NCBI GenBank assembly: GCA_029264225.1
Contig: JARICB010000339.1
Span: forward strand, 1-7,481
Reading direction: 5' to 3'
Source of the DNA: Nocardioides sp.
Lineage (GTDB): Bacteria > Actinomycetota > Actinomycetes > Propionibacteriales > Nocardioidaceae
Length of the DNA stretch: 7,481 bases
In this document: piece after piece, positions 5,635 through 7,481 of the stretch
Position numbering within the stretch: the first letter of the stretch is position 1
Layout of the letters: each line of letters opens with the position of its first letter
Notes under the pieces: model-generated
What the model was told of the DNA's origin: nothing
The model's database searches: none
The model's input: only the letters and a program-made list of their open reading frames with translations
Made by a program: the position numbers and the translations under genes

Positions 5635-5640
5635 TAGGCT
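5635..5640 (+). promoter_or_regulatory. Putative -10 box of sepH (TAGGCT)
   Basis: TAGGCT ends 54 bases before the sepH ATG, implying a start near 5647 and a leader of about 48 bases that contains a clear ribosome binding site. The leader also has a small GACAC/GTGTC stem (5652-5666) of doubtful meaning. Because the spacing differs from the leaderless genes, this box is less certain than the others. Confidence 0.4.
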
Positions 5641-5680
5641 CGGCGAGACCGGACACCAGGCGTGTCGAACCACCACATCC

Positions 5681-5685
5681 AGGAG
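5681..5685 (+). promoter_or_regulatory. sepH ribosome binding site (AGGAG)
   Basis: AGGAG lies 9 bases before the ATG at 5695. It selects this ATG over an in-frame GTG at 5662, which would add 11 residues unlike other SepH N-termini. Confidence 0.75.
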
Positions 5686-5694
5686 TGCAGCACG

Positions 5695-6636
5695 ATGGCA
5701 CACCTCACGCTCGCGGGACTGAGCGATGATGGCAAGCGCCTGCTGCTGGTGGATGACAACAACGTCGAGTTCACCCTCGACGTCGACGCCCCGCTCCGCG
5801 CCGCGCTCGGCGGCGACCATGCCCGCAACGGCCAGTTGGAGAAAAAGATGGACAGCGCTCTTCGCCCCCGTGACATCCAGAGCCGGATCCGGGGCGGCGA
5901 GTCGCCCGAGTCAGTCGCGCAGGCCGCGCACACCTCGGTCGAGAAGATCATGGCCTTCGCCGCGCCGGTGATGGCCGAACGCGCCCACGTGGCGGGCCGC
6001 GCCCAGGAATCCTCGCTGCGCCGCAAGGCTGGCGACACCGGTGCCCGCACGCTCGGCGAGGCCGTCGCTACCCATCTGCGCGGAGTCAACTTCGATCCCA
6101 CCCACGTCGAGTGGGATGCGTGGCGCCGTGAAGACGGCCGGTGGACGCTGACCGGATCGTTTGCCACGCCTCAGCGCCAGGGGTCGGCCACCTTCGCCTT
6201 CGATGTCAGGGGCAACTTCGTCACCTCCGAGGACGAGGACGCCCGCTGGCTGGTCGGAGAGTCCCCCGAGCGCACTGCAGACGCCCCCGCTGAGCGCGAC
6301 GAACTGCAACAGGCTCGAACTCGACGACTCAGCGCCGTGGCCGCGGACGAACTGCCGCTCGGGGAGGACGCGATCGGCCTCGTCACCGATGAACCCGAAC
6401 TCCCCTACCAGTCAGGGGCCAGCGACACGACGCTCGATCTGACCGAGGCCCTGGGTACCGAGCCCACCGACGCCGACGCCCCTGAGCACGATCCGGCCGC
6501 GGCCGTGGAGGCCAGTCCCGACGCCGACCCCGCTGCCGACGAGCCACCGGCCCGGCGCCCGGCCCGCAAGGGGCGTGGTCGCGCCTCGGTGCCCAGCTGG
6601 GACGAGATCATGTTCGGCGGTCCGAGCGGGGAGTAG
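5695..6636 (+). CDS. sepH: SepH, FtsZ-binding cell division protein (DUF3071)
   Basis: SepH is an actinobacterial divisome protein that binds FtsZ and promotes its assembly at division sites (established in Streptomyces and mycobacteria). The 313 residues show the expected layout. An N-terminal DUF3071 domain starts at HLTLAGLSDDGKRLLL, with a helix-turn-helix-like segment DIQSRIRGGESPESVAQAAH (60-79) continuing through SVEKIMAFAAPVMAERAHV. A beta-rich stretch (about 138-180, with WRREDGRWTLTGSF) follows, then a long acidic Ala/Pro/Asp-rich linker (about 188-285) likely to be disordered. A basic patch (RRPARKGRGR, 287-296) precedes the conserved C-terminal motif SVPSWDEIMFGG (298-309). The start is the ATG preceded by AGGAG. 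It is divergent from hemH and followed after 28 bases by a MOSC gene with its own putative promoter. The same hemH-sepH proximity occurs in Streptomyces (from memory). Confidence 0.93.
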   Translation: MAHLTLAGLSDDGKRLLLVDDNNVEFTLDVDAPLRAALGGDHARNGQLEKKMDSALRPRDIQSRIRGGESPESVAQAAHTSVEKIMAFAAPVMAERAHVAGRAQESSLRRKAGDTGARTLGEAVATHLRGVNFDPTHVEWDAWRREDGRWTLTGSFATPQRQGSATFAFDVRGNFVTSEDEDARWLVGESPERTADAPAERDELQQARTRRLSAVAADELPLGEDAIGLVTDEPELPYQSGASDTTLDLTEALGTEPTDADAPEHDPAAAVEASPDADPAADEPPARRPARKGRGRASVPSWDEIMFGGPSGE

Positions 6637-6652
6637 ACCCGGCCGGCCTCGC

Positions 6653-6658
6653 TAGGCT
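6653..6658 (+). promoter_or_regulatory. Putative -10 box of the MOSC gene (TAGGCT)
   Basis: TAGGCT ends 6 bases before the GTG at 6665, within the 28-base gap after sepH. It predicts a leaderless MOSC transcript separate from sepH readthrough. No ribosome binding site is seen between the box and the start. Confidence 0.5.
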
Positions 6659-6664
6659 CCTCCC

Positions 6665-7481
6665 GTGAAGTTGACCGGCCTGAACATCCACCCCGTCAAG
6701 AGCACCGCGATCCGACCTCTCCAGACCGCCGCGGTGCTGGCCCGCGGGCTGGCCGACGACCGATCGTGGATCGTGGTGGATGCCGACGGAGTGCTCGTCT
6801 CGGCCCGTGAAGCCCATCGCCTCTTCGCGATCACCGCCGACACGCAGGTCACCGAGCCGTCCTTGACGGCCGACCTCAGGCTTCGTGGCAAGGACCTGCC
6901 CGACCTGCTCCTCGACGTACCCACAGGAGCGCTGACCCGGGTCAGGTTGCACAGCCAGGAACTCCAGGGCATCGCGGCGGGCGCCGAGGCAGACTCCTGG
7001 ATTCGCCGGGCCGTCGGCCGCGACGACCTCCGGTTGGTGTGGTGCGACGACCCGACCCGCCGCAGGCTCAACCCAGAATTCTCCCGACCGGACGACTACA
7101 CGGCCTACGCCGACGGCTATCCGGTCACGATCGCCTCGCAGACCTCGCTACGTCAGCTCAACGACTGGATCGCCGACTCCGCCCGCGAGCGAGGTGAGGA
7201 ACCCCCTCCTCCCCTGTCGATGCAACGATTCCGGCCGAGCCTGGTCGTCGACGGCGACGAGCCGTTCGGTGAGGACCACTGGAGCGAGGTGCACGTGGGC
7301 GAGGTCAGGTTCCGGGTCGCGAAGCCGACTGGTCGCTGCGTCATGACCACCATCGATCCAACCACCTTGGCCACCGGCAAGGAGCCGATCCGCACGCTGG
7401 CCAAGCACCGACTCTTCGAGCGCAAGACGATGTTCGCGATCCACCTGATCCCGGAGACCACCGGGCTGATCCGCGTCGGCG
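6665..7481 (+). CDS. MOSC domain-containing protein (YcbX/mARC-like), partial
   Basis: Only the first 272 residues are in the window and the frame is still open at the right edge. The N-terminal MOSC beta-barrel domain (about residues 1-120) opens with MKLTGLNIHPVKSTAIRPL, followed by ARGLADDRSWIVVDADG and VSAREAHRL. The MOSC domain proper follows, with DGYPVTIASQTSL, then MQRFRPSLVVDGDEPFGEDHW from about 186. The motif KPTGRCVMTTIDPTT contains the conserved cysteine (Cys225) expected to bind the molybdenum of a sulfurated cofactor, and KEPIRTLAKHR (239-249) follows. Relatives such as E. coli YcbX and mammalian mARC reduce N-hydroxylated compounds including base analogues. The substrate here is unknown. 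E. coli YcbX also carries a C-terminal ferredoxin domain; whether one exists here lies outside the window. The GTG start is supported by the barrel's usual first residues and a TAGGCT box 6 bases upstream. Confidence 0.88.
   Translation, partial: MKLTGLNIHPVKSTAIRPLQTAAVLARGLADDRSWIVVDADGVLVSAREAHRLFAITADTQVTEPSLTADLRLRGKDLPDLLLDVPTGALTRVRLHSQELQGIAAGAEADSWIRRAVGRDDLRLVWCDDPTRRRLNPEFSRPDDYTAYADGYPVTIASQTSLRQLNDWIADSARERGEEPPPPLSMQRFRPSLVVDGDEPFGEDHWSEVHVGEVRFRVAKPTGRCVMTTIDPTTLATGKEPIRTLAKHRLFERKTMFAIHLIPETTGLIRVG

Noticed and set aside
5652..5666. GACAC/GTGTC 5-bp stem in the sepH leader
   Set aside because: Too short and isolated to separate from chance; it leaves the ribosome binding site free.
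5400..6167. 255-codon open frame on the minus strand across the hemH start, the intergenic region and sepH
   Set aside because: It overlaps the first part of hemH in another frame and runs antisense to sepH; the product is compositionally biased and resembles no family.
6639..6648. GC-only palindrome (GGCCGGCC) between sepH and the MOSC gene as a terminator
   Set aside because: It has no loop and no T-tract, and such runs are common in high-GC sequence.
1..7481. A mobile element, CRISPR array, phage gene, defence island or other new multi-gene system
   Set aside because: I saw no direct-repeat arrays, terminal inverted repeats, transposase or integrase motifs, tRNA-like cloverleaf or break in composition. 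All the main genes belong to families expected in an actinobacterial core chromosome.

Overview
The window is high-GC DNA from an actinobacterium. Its gene content (dut with DUF3710, an OB-fold protein and DUF3159; DUF3093; DUF4193; a ferrochelatase with a C-terminal cysteine cluster; SepH) is typical of that phylum. DUF4235 and the order around sepH and hemH suggest a Nocardioidaceae-like member of the Propionibacteriales, but that placement is an inference and no genus can be named. From memory, the left half is collinear with Mycobacterium tuberculosis Rv2693c-Rv2701c. The sepH/hemH half resembles the Streptomyces SCO5855-SCO5868 neighbourhood.

Layout. Positions 67-2299 (minus) hold a tightly packed operon read right to left: dut (dUTPase), a DUF3710 protein, a small OB-fold protein and a DUF3159 membrane protein. 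Divergent from it, 2358-3141 (plus) carries two small membrane proteins, DUF3093 and DUF4235. These end at a strong bidirectional hairpin terminator (3155-3186), which also faces the convergent DUF4193 zinc-ribbon gene (3200-3490, minus). Positions 3651-5557 (minus) hold a two-gene operon, ferrochelatase then an inositol-monophosphatase-family enzyme, joined by a 4-base GTGA overlap. Divergent from hemH is sepH (5695-6636, plus), which encodes an FtsZ-binding cell-division protein. It is followed by a MOSC-domain protein (from 6665) that runs off the right edge. No gap between genes exceeds about 160 bases.

The main non-coding pattern is the hexamer TAGGCT. On the sense strand it ends 6 or 7 bases before the start codon of four genes (DUF3093, DUF4235, hemH, MOSC). 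A variant, TAGATT, lies 8 bases before dut. This is the arrangement expected of actinobacterial -10 boxes making leaderless mRNAs. A fifth TAGGCT lies 54 bases upstream of sepH, which instead has a leader and a clear AGGAG ribosome binding site. A perfect 16-base palindrome also covers the start codon of the DUF3710 gene.

Functionally this is mostly core chromosome: nucleotide-pool sanitation (dut), haem synthesis (hemH), phosphate-ester hydrolysis (IMPase), division control (sepH), and a set of conserved actinobacterial proteins of unknown function. I see no mobile elements, CRISPR arrays, tRNA or rRNA genes, phage genes or defence systems, and no clearly new multi-gene system. The most open questions are the roles of the DUF genes co-transcribed with dut, and the regulatory sites.
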